Position numbers and translations under genes: made by a program
The notes under the pieces: generated by a model
What the model was told of the DNA's origin: nothing
Seen by the model: only the letters and a program-made list of their open reading frames with translations
Databases searched by the model: none
Part shown: positions 10,901-20,331 of the stretch, piece by piece
Numbering within the stretch: the stretch's first letter is position 1
Layout: each line of letters starts with the position of its first letter
DNA from: Acidobacteriota bacterium
Lineage (GTDB): Bacteria > Acidobacteriota > Vicinamibacteria > Vicinamibacterales > Vicinamibacteraceae
Direction of reading: 5' to 3'
DNA: 64,000 bases
Assembly (NCBI GenBank): GCA_020845575.1
Contig: JADLFL010000044.1
Coordinates: 62,001 to 126,000 of the forward strand

Positions 10901-10969
10901 CGCCCCACGCAGCCCCAGCCACGAGACAGCCACGACCACCAGCAAGAGGAGAACCCGATACACCGTCAT
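7964..10969 (-). CDS. Secreted TolB-like propeller/amidohydrolase fusion
   Basis: A 1001-residue protein with a hydrophobic signal peptide (VLLLLVVVAVSWLGL) and probable cleavage after the following Ala-rich stretch, so it is likely periplasmic. Residues about 30-600 contain many WSPDGxR blades of the PD40/TolB beta-propeller type. Residues about 620-1001 form a metal-dependent amidohydrolase: metal site HAH in PGLIEGHAHTLVEHG, then a late catalytic Asp in IAGVDSPLSPYGT, and the family ending LEPGKLADMVIVDGNP. Such fusions are common in Acidobacteria and Bacteroidetes; the substrate is unknown. I chose ATG at 10969 because GGGAGCGG lies just upstream; the GTG at 11002 would put the N-terminus inside a heptad repeat. 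Confidence 0.88.
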   Translation of the reverse strand: MTVYRVLLLLVVVAVSWLGLRGAATSAAQAGGEDVVVTVREGTSMAIAVSPDGQQVAFDLQGTLWVVPIGGGDARRLTDEYGDIRQPDWSPDGTRLAFQSYRDGTWRIWTIRADGTGLTAVTSGPFDDREPHWSPDGRRIAFSSDRSGNYDIWVLDVASGVVTPVTTHTGDDFFPAWSPDGSEIAFASTRSSSPGVYATTLDGAERRIADARGSVGAPSWSRDGRVLFTTMPITQGAGATVPPGTPAPRARLYLNTDVIAADEDYVPFRAQWIDGDEFLYPADGTIKRRSLTRGALPGVPFTASLTVRLARYARKVRDFDSTTPRPALGILRPVLSPDGTRLAFAALGDIWIQPIDGTPVRVTDDDCVDTDPAWSPDGRSLAFSSDRAGSMDVWVRDLSTRQERRLTSSTDADMAPVWSPDGRRIAYVSNQAYEQGELHVVPAEGGPSRRLRDRAFGVGYPSWTPDGTRIVVSAIRPYSARYREATNYAWSVPVEAGQPDLLIPQPHVAAGKRAGDGPAVSPDGRRWAFVVDGQLHVQALDAQGRPSGTPVRVAEELADSISWAGPDRVLYLSSDAVRVAHLDGTPPTTIAIPLTWQRRVPEGRLVVHAGRLIDAVSPEPRTDVDIIVDRHRIAAIVPHDASHHTGRVIDASRHTIYPGLIEGHAHTLVEHGRNFGFVHLAYGVTSVRDVGGLPYDELETREAIDSGRRVGPRLFTTGYLLDGIRPYYPMASPSSSEAAVDRELLRASRLDYDTFKTYVRLPDTLQRRAIEGAHRLGIPLSSHEIYPAALSGADSVEHTGATSRRGYSTKQSLAGRAYEDVIRIVAGARMTLTPTLALGGFQVAANEDVSLIEDPRWLALQPAWTDATVRARRGLASRRRADLTPAQRTVRALHEAGVRIIAGVDSPLSPYGTSLHVELQDYVAAGLTPFEAIQTATRNTADLLGAGRDLGTLEPGKLADMVIVDGNPLERIADTLRVRVVVKNGDVLDIDERTGAVTLRP

Positions 10970-10981
10970 CAGCCGCTCCCC

Positions 10982-11037
10982 CTCTTGCCCTTCGCCCTTC
11001 ACCCGTGAACCGTGAGCTGCGGGCCGTGAGCCGCAAG
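10982..11037. repeat. Degenerate 7-bp tandem array (8 units)
   Basis: Eight consecutive 7-base units can be laid out in perfect phase: CTCTTGC, CCTTCGC, CCTTCAC, CCGTGAA, CCGTGAG, CTGCGGG, CCGTGAG, CCGCAAG. The array fills the gap between the 163-residue hypothetical gene, whose stop codon begins two bases away, and the amidohydrolase gene. Confidence 0.65.
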
Positions 11038-11039
11038 TG

Positions 11040-11531
11040 TCAGAGAAACTGTCCCACTCCCCCCCACGTGGCGTGATCCTGCAGCCGGAGCGTGTGGAGG
11101 TACAGATTCACGTCCTCGACCGGATACGCCTCTCGGATGGCCTGCACGGCTGCCGGAAGCTTCTCCTGATCGACGGCGGGCGCGGATTCGTCGGAGATCA
11201 GCCCATCCTCGTGCGTCACGCCGAGGACGTCGAGGAACGCGCCCATCATCGGCCGCTGCTTCGCGAGGTGGAAGGTCACGAGCAGTCGCCCCGCCACGCC
11301 GTCGGACACCGCGGCGAGACCGGCCGTGTACTTCGCCTTCTTCTCGAGCGGCAGCGCCAGAACCGACTTGACGCGGAAGTTCAGCCGGCGCGAGAGGAGT
11401 CCGACGATCTCCGCGTGCTCCGCGCCCGCCTCGCCCTCGCTCCAGAAGGCCTCGGCGGCGGCCCGCCGCTGGCCATCGGTCATCATCTTCCAGAGTTGTG
11501 AAGCGCGAGTGATCTCTTCGACGTCGGACAT
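11040..11531 (-). CDS. Hypothetical protein, 163 residues
   Basis: I do not recognise a family. The protein is soluble, with no signal peptide or membrane segment. The N-terminal half is charged and helical (ASQLWKMMTDGQRRAAAEAFW) and the C-terminal half has a few hydrophobic strands. ATG at 11531 follows a plausible AGGTTCACC region. It lies on the minus strand between Uup and the amidohydrolase gene, separated from each by roughly 70-105 bases, so an operon link is possible but not clear. Codon use matches its neighbours and the frame is intact, which supports a real gene. Confidence 0.7.
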   Translation of the reverse strand: MSDVEEITRASQLWKMMTDGQRRAAAEAFWSEGEAGAEHAEIVGLLSRRLNFRVKSVLALPLEKKAKYTAGLAAVSDGVAGRLLVTFHLAKQRPMMGAFLDVLGVTHEDGLISDESAPAVDQEKLPAAVQAIREAYPVEDVNLYLHTLRLQDHATWGGVGQFL

Positions 11532-11636
11532 GGTGAACCTGCGTGCTGTCGCCGGCCGGTGCAGGCACCGTGGCGGGAGAAGTCATGAAGGGCCTGCCAC
11601 AGGAGATGCCCCGCGACCGCCGTTGAATCAGCCATC

Positions 11637-13544
11637 TTACCGCGCCGCGCCGGCCCGGCCTTCGAGGTCGAGCCACCGGGCCATCACACGTTCGAGCTCG
11701 GCCTCGCAGGCCTCCAGCGCCGATGCCGTCTCGGCCATCCCGATGGGACCGCGCAGGTGGAAGTCCTGCGCGTTGATCGCGGCTTCCAGGTCGGCCTTTC
11801 GTGTCTCGATGCTCTCGATCGAGGCGGGAAGCGCGTCCAGTTCGAGGCGTTCCTTGTACGTGAGTTTCGCGGGACGGGCGGCGACGGGCTCCCCCGCGGG
11901 ACGAACAGGTTGTTCGCGCACCGGCTCCGGTGTCTCGACGAGGGGCGACGGCCGCTGACGCACCCAGTCCGAGTACCCACCGACGTACTCCCGCACGCGG
12001 CCCTCGCCCTCGAACGCGATCGTGCTCGTGACGACGCGATCGAGGAACGCGCGATCGTGACTCACCACCAGCAGCGTGCCGGCGAATCCGAGCAGCAGGT
12101 CCTCGAGGACGTCGAGCGTCTCCAGGTCGAGATCGTTGGTCGGCTCGTCGAGCACGAGCAGGTTGGCCGGACGGACCAGCAGTCGCGCGAGCAGAAGGCG
12201 ATTGCGCTCGCCGCCTGACAGCGCGCGCACCGGCGACTGGAATCGGTCCGGCGTGAAGAGAAATTCCTTCAGGTAGCCGGCGACATGGCGCGTGCCGCCG
12301 CCTGGCACGTCGACCATCTGCCGGCCGTCGGCCACGGTGTCCATCACCGTCACGTCGGGGTCGAGTTGCTCGCGCTCCTGATCGAAGTACGCGATCGACA
12401 GGGTCGTCCCGCGAACCACCTCTCCCGACTGCACGGGCAGGGTCCCGAGCAACAACCGCAGCAGCGTCGTCTTGCCCGACCCATTGGGGCCGAGGATGCC
12501 GACGCGATCGCCGCGCATGATGCGGCCGCTGAAATCGTCGATGACCGGGCGGTCGCCGAAGCTGTGCGAGAGATGACGGGCGTCGAGCACCAGCGCACCG
12601 GAGCGTTCGCTGTCGTCGATGGCGAGGTGCACGGTGCCGGCCTTCTCGCGCCGCTGCGCGCGCTCGCGTCGCATGGCCTCGAGCGCGCGGACGCGGCCTT
12701 CGTCCCGCGTGCGCCGCGCCTTGATGCCCTGCCGGATCCACGCTTCCTCGCGCGCGAGGAGCTTGTCGAACTTGTCCTGCTGCTGCGACTCGGCCTCCTG
12801 CTCGGCCTCGCGCGTCTCGAGGTACGTATCGTAGTTGCCGGGATAGCTGCGGAGCATCCCGCGATCGAGCTCGACGATGCGCGTAGCCAGCGCACGCAGC
12901 AGCGTCCTGTCGTGCGTGACGAAGAGCAGCGCGCCGGTGAACTCGCGCAGGAAGGCTTCAAGCCACTCGATCGAGTCGATGTCGAGATGGTTCGTCGGCT
13001 CGTCGAGCAGCAGCACGTCGGGTTGCCGCACGAGTGCCTGCGCCAGCAGGACGCGGCGACGCTGGCCGCCCGAGAGCGTGCTGACGGCTGCGTCTTCGGG
13101 CAGGTCGAGGCGCGCGATCACGTCCTCCACGCGCTGCTCGAGACGCCACCCGTCCTGCCGGTCCAGAGCGTCCTGCAACTCGCCGAGGCGGGCCATCAGG
13201 GCGTCGGTGCCGTGCTCGGCCACCGCGTGCGCCACCTGGTGATACTCGGTGGCCAGTGCGCCCAGTGCGCCGAGCCCGTCGGCCACGACGGCGAACACGC
13301 TGCGATCGCCACCGGGCGGCACGTCCTGCTCCAGTCGCGCCACACGAAGACCGGGCTGCTGCCATACGCGGCCGGAATCGGCCGGAAGCTCGCCAGCCAG
13401 CACGCGCAGCAGCGTGGACTTGCCCGCGCCGTTACGACCGATGAGGCACACGCGCTCCCCGGCGTCGAGCCGCAGCGTCGCGGCTTCGAGCAATGGCCGG
13501 TGGCCGAACGCCATCGTCACGCCGTCGAGTTCGATCAATGCCAT
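11637..13544 (-). CDS. uup: ABC-F ATPase, Uup type
   Basis: A soluble 635-residue protein with two ABC nucleotide-binding domains and no membrane segments, which is the ABC-F layout. The Walker A motifs are GRNGAGKST near residue 37 and GPNGSGKTT near 350; the signatures are LSGGQRRR and LSGGERNR; Walker B reads [12 protein letters not shown] and [13 protein letters not shown] charged linker (PtIM-like) lies between them. The last 80 residues form the coiled-coil DNA-binding tail that marks Uup (LTYKERLELDALP... to the end), and 635 residues is the usual Uup length. In other bacteria Uup binds DNA and ribosomes and affects transposon excision. The tex gene lies upstream on the same strand with a 24-base gap. 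Confidence 0.9.
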   Translation of the reverse strand: MALIELDGVTMAFGHRPLLEAATLRLDAGERVCLIGRNGAGKSTLLRVLAGELPADSGRVWQQPGLRVARLEQDVPPGGDRSVFAVVADGLGALGALATEYHQVAHAVAEHGTDALMARLGELQDALDRQDGWRLEQRVEDVIARLDLPEDAAVSTLSGGQRRRVLLAQALVRQPDVLLLDEPTNHLDIDSIEWLEAFLREFTGALLFVTHDRTLLRALATRIVELDRGMLRSYPGNYDTYLETREAEQEAESQQQDKFDKLLAREEAWIRQGIKARRTRDEGRVRALEAMRRERAQRREKAGTVHLAIDDSERSGALVLDARHLSHSFGDRPVIDDFSGRIMRGDRVGILGPNGSGKTTLLRLLLGTLPVQSGEVVRGTTLSIAYFDQEREQLDPDVTVMDTVADGRQMVDVPGGGTRHVAGYLKEFLFTPDRFQSPVRALSGGERNRLLLARLLVRPANLLVLDEPTNDLDLETLDVLEDLLLGFAGTLLVVSHDRAFLDRVVTSTIAFEGEGRVREYVGGYSDWVRQRPSPLVETPEPVREQPVRPAGEPVAARPAKLTYKERLELDALPASIESIETRKADLEAAINAQDFHLRGPIGMAETASALEACEAELERVMARWLDLEGRAGAAR

Positions 13545-13568
13545 TGTCGCGATCGCAGGGCGACGCTC

Positions 13569-15956
13569 CTACCGGCCGCCGAGCAACTTCTGGAATGCCG
13601 CCGACATCGCGGTGGATGACGGCGCGGCCGGCGCCTGCGGACGACGTTCCGGTTGACGCGGCGACGGCTGTCGGTCCTGTCGCTGACGCGGCACGCGTGC
13701 ATCGGCCGCACCACCCTGGCGCGCATCACGAGCCTGCGGCTGACGCGCCGCCGGCCGTTCCGTCTTGCGCATCGTGAGCGCGACGCGCTTGCGCGCGATG
13801 TCCACTTCGAGCACCGTCACCGTCACGATCTGGCCGGCCTTGACGACGTCGCGCGGATCCTTCACGAAGCGGTCGGCGAGCTGCGACACGTGGACCAGGC
13901 CATCCTGATGGACGCCGATGTCGACGAACGCGCCGAAGTTGGCCACGTTGGTCACCACGCCTTCGAGCGCCATGCCCGGCGCGAGATCCGACAACTGGTG
14001 GACCGAGTCCTTGAACTTCGCCGTGCGGAACTCCGGGCGCGGATCGCGTCCCGGTTTCTCGAGTTCGGCGAGGATGTCGCGCACGGTTGGCGTCCCGAAT
14101 CTCTCGTCGGCAAACGCTGACGGGTCCAGCGTGCGCAGGAAGGCGCCATCGCCGATCAGGCTCGGCACCTCGCGCGAGGTGGCACGCGCGATCCGCTCCA
14201 CCACCTCGTACGCCTCGGGGTGGACCGCCGATGCGTCGAGCACGTCGGGGCCGTTCGGGATGCGCAGGAAGCCCGCCGCCTGCTCGAACGTCTTTTCGCC
14301 GAGCCGCGGTACGGCACGCAGGTCGGCGCGCCGGCGGAAGGGTCCGTGCTGCGTACGGTAGTCGACGATTTGCGCGGCAAGGCGCGCGTTGAGCCCGGAG
14401 ATGCGCGACAGCAGCGCGGGCGACGCCGTGTTCACGTCGGCGCCGACGGCGTTCACGCAGTCCTCCACCACGCCATCGAGCTGCCTGGCGAGAGCCGACT
14501 GACTGACGTCGTGCTGATACTGCCCGACGCCGATCGAGCGCGGCTCGATCTTGACCAGTTCCGCCAGCGGATCCTGGAGACGCCGGGCGATGGACACCGC
14601 GCCACGCAGCGTGACGTCGAGATCGGGCAGTTCCCTGGACGCCAGCTCCGACGCCGAGTACACGGACGCCCCAGCCTCCGACACCACGATGCGCGTGAGC
14701 GAAATCTCGGGGAAGCGCTCCATCAGGTCGGTGACGAGCTTCTCGGTCTCCCGCGACGCCGTGCCGTTGCCGATCGCCACCAGATCCACCTTGTGCGCGG
14801 CGCAGAGCGCCGCCAGTGCGGCGATCGATCCGTCCCAGTCCTTCTTCGGCTCGTGCGGATAAATGGCTGTGGTAGCGACGACGGCACCGGTGTTGCCGAC
14901 CACCGCCACCTTCACGCCGGTCCTGATCCCGGGGTCGAGGCCCATCGTGACGCGCGTGCCAGCCGGTGCGGCGAGGAGCAGGTCGCGCAGGTTCGTGCCG
15001 AACACGCGGATCGCCTCGGCTTCGGCCATCTCGCGCAGGCGCTGCTCGACGTCGTTCTCCAGCTTGGGCTGCAGCCGCGCCTTCCACGCGAGCGTGACGG
15101 CGGCGCGCAGGAAGTCGTCGGCAGGGCGCTGCTGGTGCGTGACGCCGGCACACGCGGCGATGCGGCGTTCCGGCTCACCCAGCGGTGCCCCACTCTCATC
15201 GTCGGGCAACGCGATCGACAGCTTCAGGGCGCCTTCCTTGCGTCCGCGCAACAACGCGAGCACGCGATGCGGCGGGACCGTACTCACCGGCTCGCGCGCG
15301 TCGAAGTAGTCGCGGAACTTCGCGCCCTTCTCTTCCTGCCCTTCCACCACCACCGACCGGAGCGTGCCGTGTTCCCACACGTACGTGCGCAACCCGCCGA
15401 CGAGCTCCGGCGCTTCGGAGAAACGTTCGATGAGAATCGCGCGCGCACCGTCGAGCGCCGCGGCGACGTCGGCCACGCCCGTGGCCTCGTTGACGTACTC
15501 GGCGGCCGCCTCCTGCGGGACGAGCGCGGGCGTGGCGAGCAATGCGTCCGCAAGAGGCTCCAGACCCTGCTCGCGCGCGATCTGCGCCTTCGATCGCTTC
15601 TTCGGACGATGCGGGGCATACAGATCCTCGAGACGCGTCTTGCTGTCTGCGCTGCGAACTGCGTCTTCGAGCTCCGGCGTGAGCTTCTGCTGCTCGACGA
15701 GCGCAGCGAGGATCGCCGTGCGCCGCTCCTCGAGCTCACGCAGATATCCGAGGCGCTCCTCGAGCGTGCGCAGCTGCGTATCGTCGAGACCGCCGGTGGC
15801 CTCCTTGCGATAGCGCGCGATGAAGGGCACCGTGGCGCCCTCGTCGAGTAACGCGACGGCAGCGGTCACCTGACGGGCCGCCACCGACAATTCCTGGGCG
15901 ATGCGATCGAGGATCGGCGTGAACACGACCGGCGATGCGGTCGGCGAGCTGGTCAT
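13569..15956 (-). CDS. tex: Tex-family transcription accessory protein
   Basis: A cytoplasmic RNA/DNA-binding protein of 795 residues. The order expected of Tex is present: an N-terminal helical region beginning with ILDRIAQELSV, the FIARYRKEATGGLDDTQLR motif, a YqgF/RNase H-like domain containing GLDPGIRTGVKVAVV, helix-hairpin-helix repeats (VNTASPALLSRISGL, FRRRADLRAVPRLGEKTFEQ) and an S1 domain (GVVTNVANFGAFVDIGVHQDGLVH). A Gln/Arg/Pro-rich tail follows the S1 domain. ATG at 15956 was preferred over the GTG 27 bases upstream because GAAAGAG precedes it at good spacing. Tex is broadly conserved and acts in transcription or RNA turnover. Confidence 0.92.
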   Translation of the reverse strand: MTSSPTASPVVFTPILDRIAQELSVAARQVTAAVALLDEGATVPFIARYRKEATGGLDDTQLRTLEERLGYLRELEERRTAILAALVEQQKLTPELEDAVRSADSKTRLEDLYAPHRPKKRSKAQIAREQGLEPLADALLATPALVPQEAAAEYVNEATGVADVAAALDGARAILIERFSEAPELVGGLRTYVWEHGTLRSVVVEGQEEKGAKFRDYFDAREPVSTVPPHRVLALLRGRKEGALKLSIALPDDESGAPLGEPERRIAACAGVTHQQRPADDFLRAAVTLAWKARLQPKLENDVEQRLREMAEAEAIRVFGTNLRDLLLAAPAGTRVTMGLDPGIRTGVKVAVVGNTGAVVATTAIYPHEPKKDWDGSIAALAALCAAHKVDLVAIGNGTASRETEKLVTDLMERFPEISLTRIVVSEAGASVYSASELASRELPDLDVTLRGAVSIARRLQDPLAELVKIEPRSIGVGQYQHDVSQSALARQLDGVVEDCVNAVGADVNTASPALLSRISGLNARLAAQIVDYRTQHGPFRRRADLRAVPRLGEKTFEQAAGFLRIPNGPDVLDASAVHPEAYEVVERIARATSREVPSLIGDGAFLRTLDPSAFADERFGTPTVRDILAELEKPGRDPRPEFRTAKFKDSVHQLSDLAPGMALEGVVTNVANFGAFVDIGVHQDGLVHVSQLADRFVKDPRDVVKAGQIVTVTVLEVDIARKRVALTMRKTERPAARQPQARDARQGGAADARVPRQRQDRQPSPRQPERRPQAPAAPSSTAMSAAFQKLLGGR

Positions 15957-15998
15957 GATGGCTCTTTCAGAGGGCTGACGCACAAGGCGCCGCTTGGG

Positions 15999-16021
15999 AG
16001 GGCCGGCTCTCCGAGCCCGGC

Positions 16022-16022
<1 letters not shown>
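15999..16022. repeat. Family-A palindromic element
   Basis: AGGGCCGGCTCTCCGAGCCC followed by GGCC forms an imperfect hairpin. Near-identical copies lie at 46085-46110, 56160-56185 and 59973-59998, with a damaged half copy near 28776. On the minus strand this copy starts at the ettA stop codon, so it lies immediately 3' of that gene. Confidence 0.75.
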
Positions 16023-17674
<1,652 letters not shown>

Positions 17675-17741
17675 GCGTGAGGTGGCCGACCACCGAGGCC
17701 GGACCGCCCGATAGTGTAGCAGCCGCGACGCGGCCGCTACA

Positions 17742-17770
17742 GATGGAGGCCAGGGGCTCCAGCCCCTGGC
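17742..17770. repeat. Family-B palindromic element
   Basis: GATGGAGGCCAGGGG followed by CTCCAGCCCCTGGC forms a hairpin with a perfect CCAGGGGCT/AGCCCCTGG stem. Close copies with a TTTCAA loop occur at 46041-46068 and 56235-56263. On the minus strand it begins at the stop codon of the AIM24-like gene, so it may act as a transcript end there, although no T-run follows. Confidence 0.7.
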
Positions 17771-18828
17771 TAATTATCGCCGTCGAGGAGATTGCCGAGG
17801 CCGCCGAGGATGGAGCCTTCCTCCTTGCCGCCACGCGTCAGGCCCGGCACGGCCTTGATGATGCGATCGGCCATGCGGCTCAACGGCAGTGACTGCAGCC
17901 ACACGCGGCCTGGGCCGGTGACGACCGCGAAGAAGAGCCCTTCACCACCGAACAGCGCCGTCTTCACCTTGCCGACAAACTGCACGTCGTACTGCACCGA
18001 CGGAGTGAGCGCGACCAGGCACCCTGTGTCCACGCGCAGTTGCTCGCCCGCCTTCAGATCGATCGCCTCGATCATGCCGCCCGCGTGCACGAACGTCAGG
18101 CCGTCGCCGGTGAGGCGCTGCATGATGAAGCCCTCGCCGCCGAACAGACCGACGCCGATCTTCTTCTGGAACGCGATGCCGATCGAGACGCCCCTGGCCG
18201 CCGCGAGGAAGCTGTCCTTCTGGCAGATCAGCTCGCCGCCGAGCTGCTCGAGGTCCATCGGCAGGATGCGTCCGGGGTACGGCGCCGCGAACGCCACCTT
18301 CTGCAGCGACGACGACGGGTTGGAGAACACCGTCGTGAACAGGCTCTCACCCGTCAGGAGTCGCTTACCAGCTCCCACGAGCGCGCCCATGATGCCGGCC
18401 GACTGCTGCTGACCGCCATCGCCGAAGATCGTATCCCTCTGCACGCCGGCGGTCATGTACATCATCGTGCCGGCCTCGGCCACGGCGGCTTCGCCCGGAT
18501 CGAGTTCCACCTCCACGAACTGCACGTCCTCGCCGACGATGCGGTACGTGAGCTCGTGCGCCGTACGTCCGCCAACAGGCGCGGCGTAGGCAGGCGAGGG
18601 TGCCGACGCCGCAGGAACGGCCGCCGCCATGCCCCCCGGGGCCACCGGGGCCGCGGCGACGGCGAACAGCGACGCGAGCTGCGTCGAGTCCTTCGCCGCC
18701 TGCCACTGCGCCATCCCCGCCGTGAAGACGAGCGTGTCGGGCCCGACAACGCCGGTGCGAATGCGACCGACGAGGTCATCGAACGAGATCGGACCGACTG
18801 GAGCGTTGTTCTGGGCGTAGTACCACAT
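17770..18828 (-). CDS. AIM24/TIGR00266-family protein with GYF_2 domain
   Basis: A 352-residue protein. Residues 1-50 match a GYF_2-like domain ([14 protein letters not shown] ... GMAQWQAA). An Ala/Pro-rich linker follows, and residues about 95-340 match the TIGR00266/AIM24 beta-structured family, seen in [20 protein letters not shown] and [22 protein letters not shown] segments. Bacterial members have no firmly assigned function; the yeast homologue is a mitochondrial inner-membrane protein. No signal peptide or membrane helix is visible. It lies just downstream of a TerB-like gene on the same strand, with a 33-base gap. ATG at 18828 is the obvious start. Confidence 0.85.
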   Translation of the reverse strand: MWYYAQNNAPVGPISFDDLVGRIRTGVVGPDTLVFTAGMAQWQAAKDSTQLASLFAVAAAPVAPGGMAAAVPAASAPSPAYAAPVGGRTAHELTYRIVGEDVQFVEVELDPGEAAVAEAGTMMYMTAGVQRDTIFGDGGQQQSAGIMGALVGAGKRLLTGESLFTTVFSNPSSSLQKVAFAAPYPGRILPMDLEQLGGELICQKDSFLAAARGVSIGIAFQKKIGVGLFGGEGFIMQRLTGDGLTFVHAGGMIEAIDLKAGEQLRVDTGCLVALTPSVQYDVQFVGKVKTALFGGEGLFFAVVTGPGRVWLQSLPLSRMADRIIKAVPGLTRGGKEEGSILGGLGNLLDGDN

Positions 18829-18861
18829 GGTGATCGATATCGGCAGGAGACAACGATGAAA

Positions 18862-19581
18862 TCAGCCTGATTCGCCCGACAGCGTGTCCCGCTCGATGCG
18901 ATCGACGATGTCGTGCGGCAGCGCGAGCAGACGCTGCAACTGAGTGAGATACATGCGCTCGCCGGATGAGATGCCGTCCTGACCGTGGACCACGGCGTAG
19001 GCGAGCGCATACGCCACCTCGCGCTGCTCCGGCGAGACGAATGCCGATGCGATCGACTCGAGAGGCCGGCGCGCCTGCAACTCGGCATCGACCAGCGCCG
19101 CGGCGCCCAACGCGTCGGCACGATCGCGGATCAGCGCGATCTCTTCGTCCGACAACTCGCCGTCGGCGCGCGCCGCGCTGACAGCGAGCTGAATCAGCGG
19201 GAGCAGCGCCGCCGGCAGCGGAGGAGGCGGTGGCACGGCAGTCGCCGGTATCGCAGGCGTGGGCAGCGGTGGTGGCACGACCGATGGGCCGGACGCACCT
19301 GCCATCACGCCGCGCGGCGAACTCCCCGGTACAGGCGGCGGTGGCGGTGGCGCAGACGATGTCGGCGTGGCCGCGGGCGTACTGCTACCCTGCATGGTCT
19401 CGAGCGCGCCCCAGATGAGACCGCCGACGGTGAGGAGCGTGCCCGCATTCAGCAGGCTGCCGCCAGCACGTCGAGCCGCATGCCTGCCGACGCCCGACAG
19501 CCCGACGCCGCCGCGACGCCGCTTCTTCCTGCCGCCGAGAAAGCCGCCGATCAGTTCGCCGATGAGTCGTTCCGGATCCAT
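18862..19581 (-). CDS. TerB/DUF533-like protein
   Basis: A 239-residue protein. The N-terminus (LIGELIGGFLGGRKKRRRGG) is amphipathic and basic, and a possible membrane-associated segment lies at about 43-60 (LLNAGTLLTVGGLIWGALE). A low-complexity Pro/Ala region spans about 65-125, and residues about 128-235 form a helical TerB-like domain with the acidic motif ARADGELSDEEIALI. This layout matches DUF533/YebE-type proteins. TerB-like domains are linked to tellurite resistance and envelope stress, but the exact role is unknown. It overlaps no gene: nine bases separate its start from the esterase stop, so the three genes esterase, TerB-like and AIM24-like probably share a transcript. Confidence 0.75.
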   Translation of the reverse strand: MDPERLIGELIGGFLGGRKKRRRGGVGLSGVGRHAARRAGGSLLNAGTLLTVGGLIWGALETMQGSSTPAATPTSSAPPPPPPVPGSSPRGVMAGASGPSVVPPPLPTPAIPATAVPPPPPLPAALLPLIQLAVSAARADGELSDEEIALIRDRADALGAAALVDAELQARRPLESIASAFVSPEQREVAYALAYAVVHGQDGISSGERMYLTQLQRLLALPHDIVDRIERDTLSGESG

Positions 19582-19590
19582 GTTCTGTAC

Positions 19591-20223
19591 TTACGCGCCG
19601 AAGCCCGTCACGTTCAGCCACTGCTGCGCCCGCGTCACATCGTCTCGGGTGAGGGCGTGGCCGCCGGAAGACCAGAACGGTGTCACAGACGCGCCGGTTG
19701 CCGCAAGCGTGTCGGCCAGGCGTCGTGCTTCCGCGATGGGCACGAGCGGGTCGGCCTCGCCTGCGGCGAGGAACACCGGCCGGTCGTCGAGCGCCGGCAG
19801 CGGATCCGGCGCGAGGATGAACTGCGCGTGCAGCAGTGCTGCCGCGGCAAGGCTGTCAGGGTGCAGCAGCAGCGTCGCGTGCGCGATGTTGGCACCGTTG
19901 GAATACCCCACCGCCACGAAGCGATCGCGCGCGAGACCGTACGTACGCGACGCCTCGTCGAGGAACGCGGCCAACTCTCCCGCGCGCACGCGCACATCGT
20001 CCAGATCGAAGCGGCCCTCCGCGAAGCGACGGAAGAAACGCGGCATGTGGCCTTCGAGCACGCGCCCGCGCGGGCTGAGCAGCGCCGCCGTTGGATGAAG
20101 CGCCCGTCCGAGCGGCAGCAGATCGTGCTCGTCGCCGCCGGTCCCGTGCAACACCACCAGCGTCGTCTGCGCGCCGTCTACCGCCGGAACGTGCCGATGC
20201 TCGAAGCCCGCCAACGTGGACAT
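19591..20223 (-). CDS. Alpha/beta hydrolase (carboxylesterase/phospholipase family)
   Basis: A 210-residue serine hydrolase. It shows VVLHGTGGDEHDLLP near residue 20 (oxyanion region), nucleophile serine in VGYSNGANIA near 112, the acid in AGEADPLVPI near 157, and a histidine in SSGGHALTRDD near 190. This is the small esterase/phospholipase family related to YpfH and acyl-protein thioesterases. The frame stays open for 49 more codons upstream, but those would overlap dinB; ATG at 20223 starts just before the conserved EHRHVPA region and leaves a 108-base divergent gap. Substrate unknown. Confidence 0.8.
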   Translation of the reverse strand: MSTLAGFEHRHVPAVDGAQTTLVVLHGTGGDEHDLLPLGRALHPTAALLSPRGRVLEGHMPRFFRRFAEGRFDLDDVRVRAGELAAFLDEASRTYGLARDRFVAVGYSNGANIAHATLLLHPDSLAAAALLHAQFILAPDPLPALDDRPVFLAAGEADPLVPIAEARRLADTLAATGASVTPFWSSGGHALTRDDVTRAQQWLNVTGFGA

Positions 20224-20316
20224 GACGATGACTGTACCGCGAACGGCGGCGCGCGTCGGCGACAGGTGGTCGCCGCGTTGCCAGTCCGACATTCCCACGA
20301 ATCCTGCAATTGCGGC

Positions 20317-20322
20317 TACGCT
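20317..20322 (+). promoter_or_regulatory. Putative -10 element for dinB
   Basis: TACGCT lies nine bases before the dinB ATG, with no Shine-Dalgarno sequence between them. It fits the recurrent TANNNT-near-ATG pattern in this window. No LexA-type operator was recognised. Confidence 0.3.
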
Positions 20323-20331
20323 CTTCGCCGT

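Noticed and set aside
17742..17770. Rho-independent terminator after the AIM24-like gene
   Set aside because: The stem is good but no T-run follows on the relevant strand, and the same element occurs in a divergent gap at 46041. Kept as a repeat, not a terminator.
18985..20331. Long open frame upstream of and in frame with dinB
   Set aside because: It is antisense to the TerB-like and esterase genes, is Arg-rich and has no recognisable domain. The conserved polymerase N-terminus starts at 20332.
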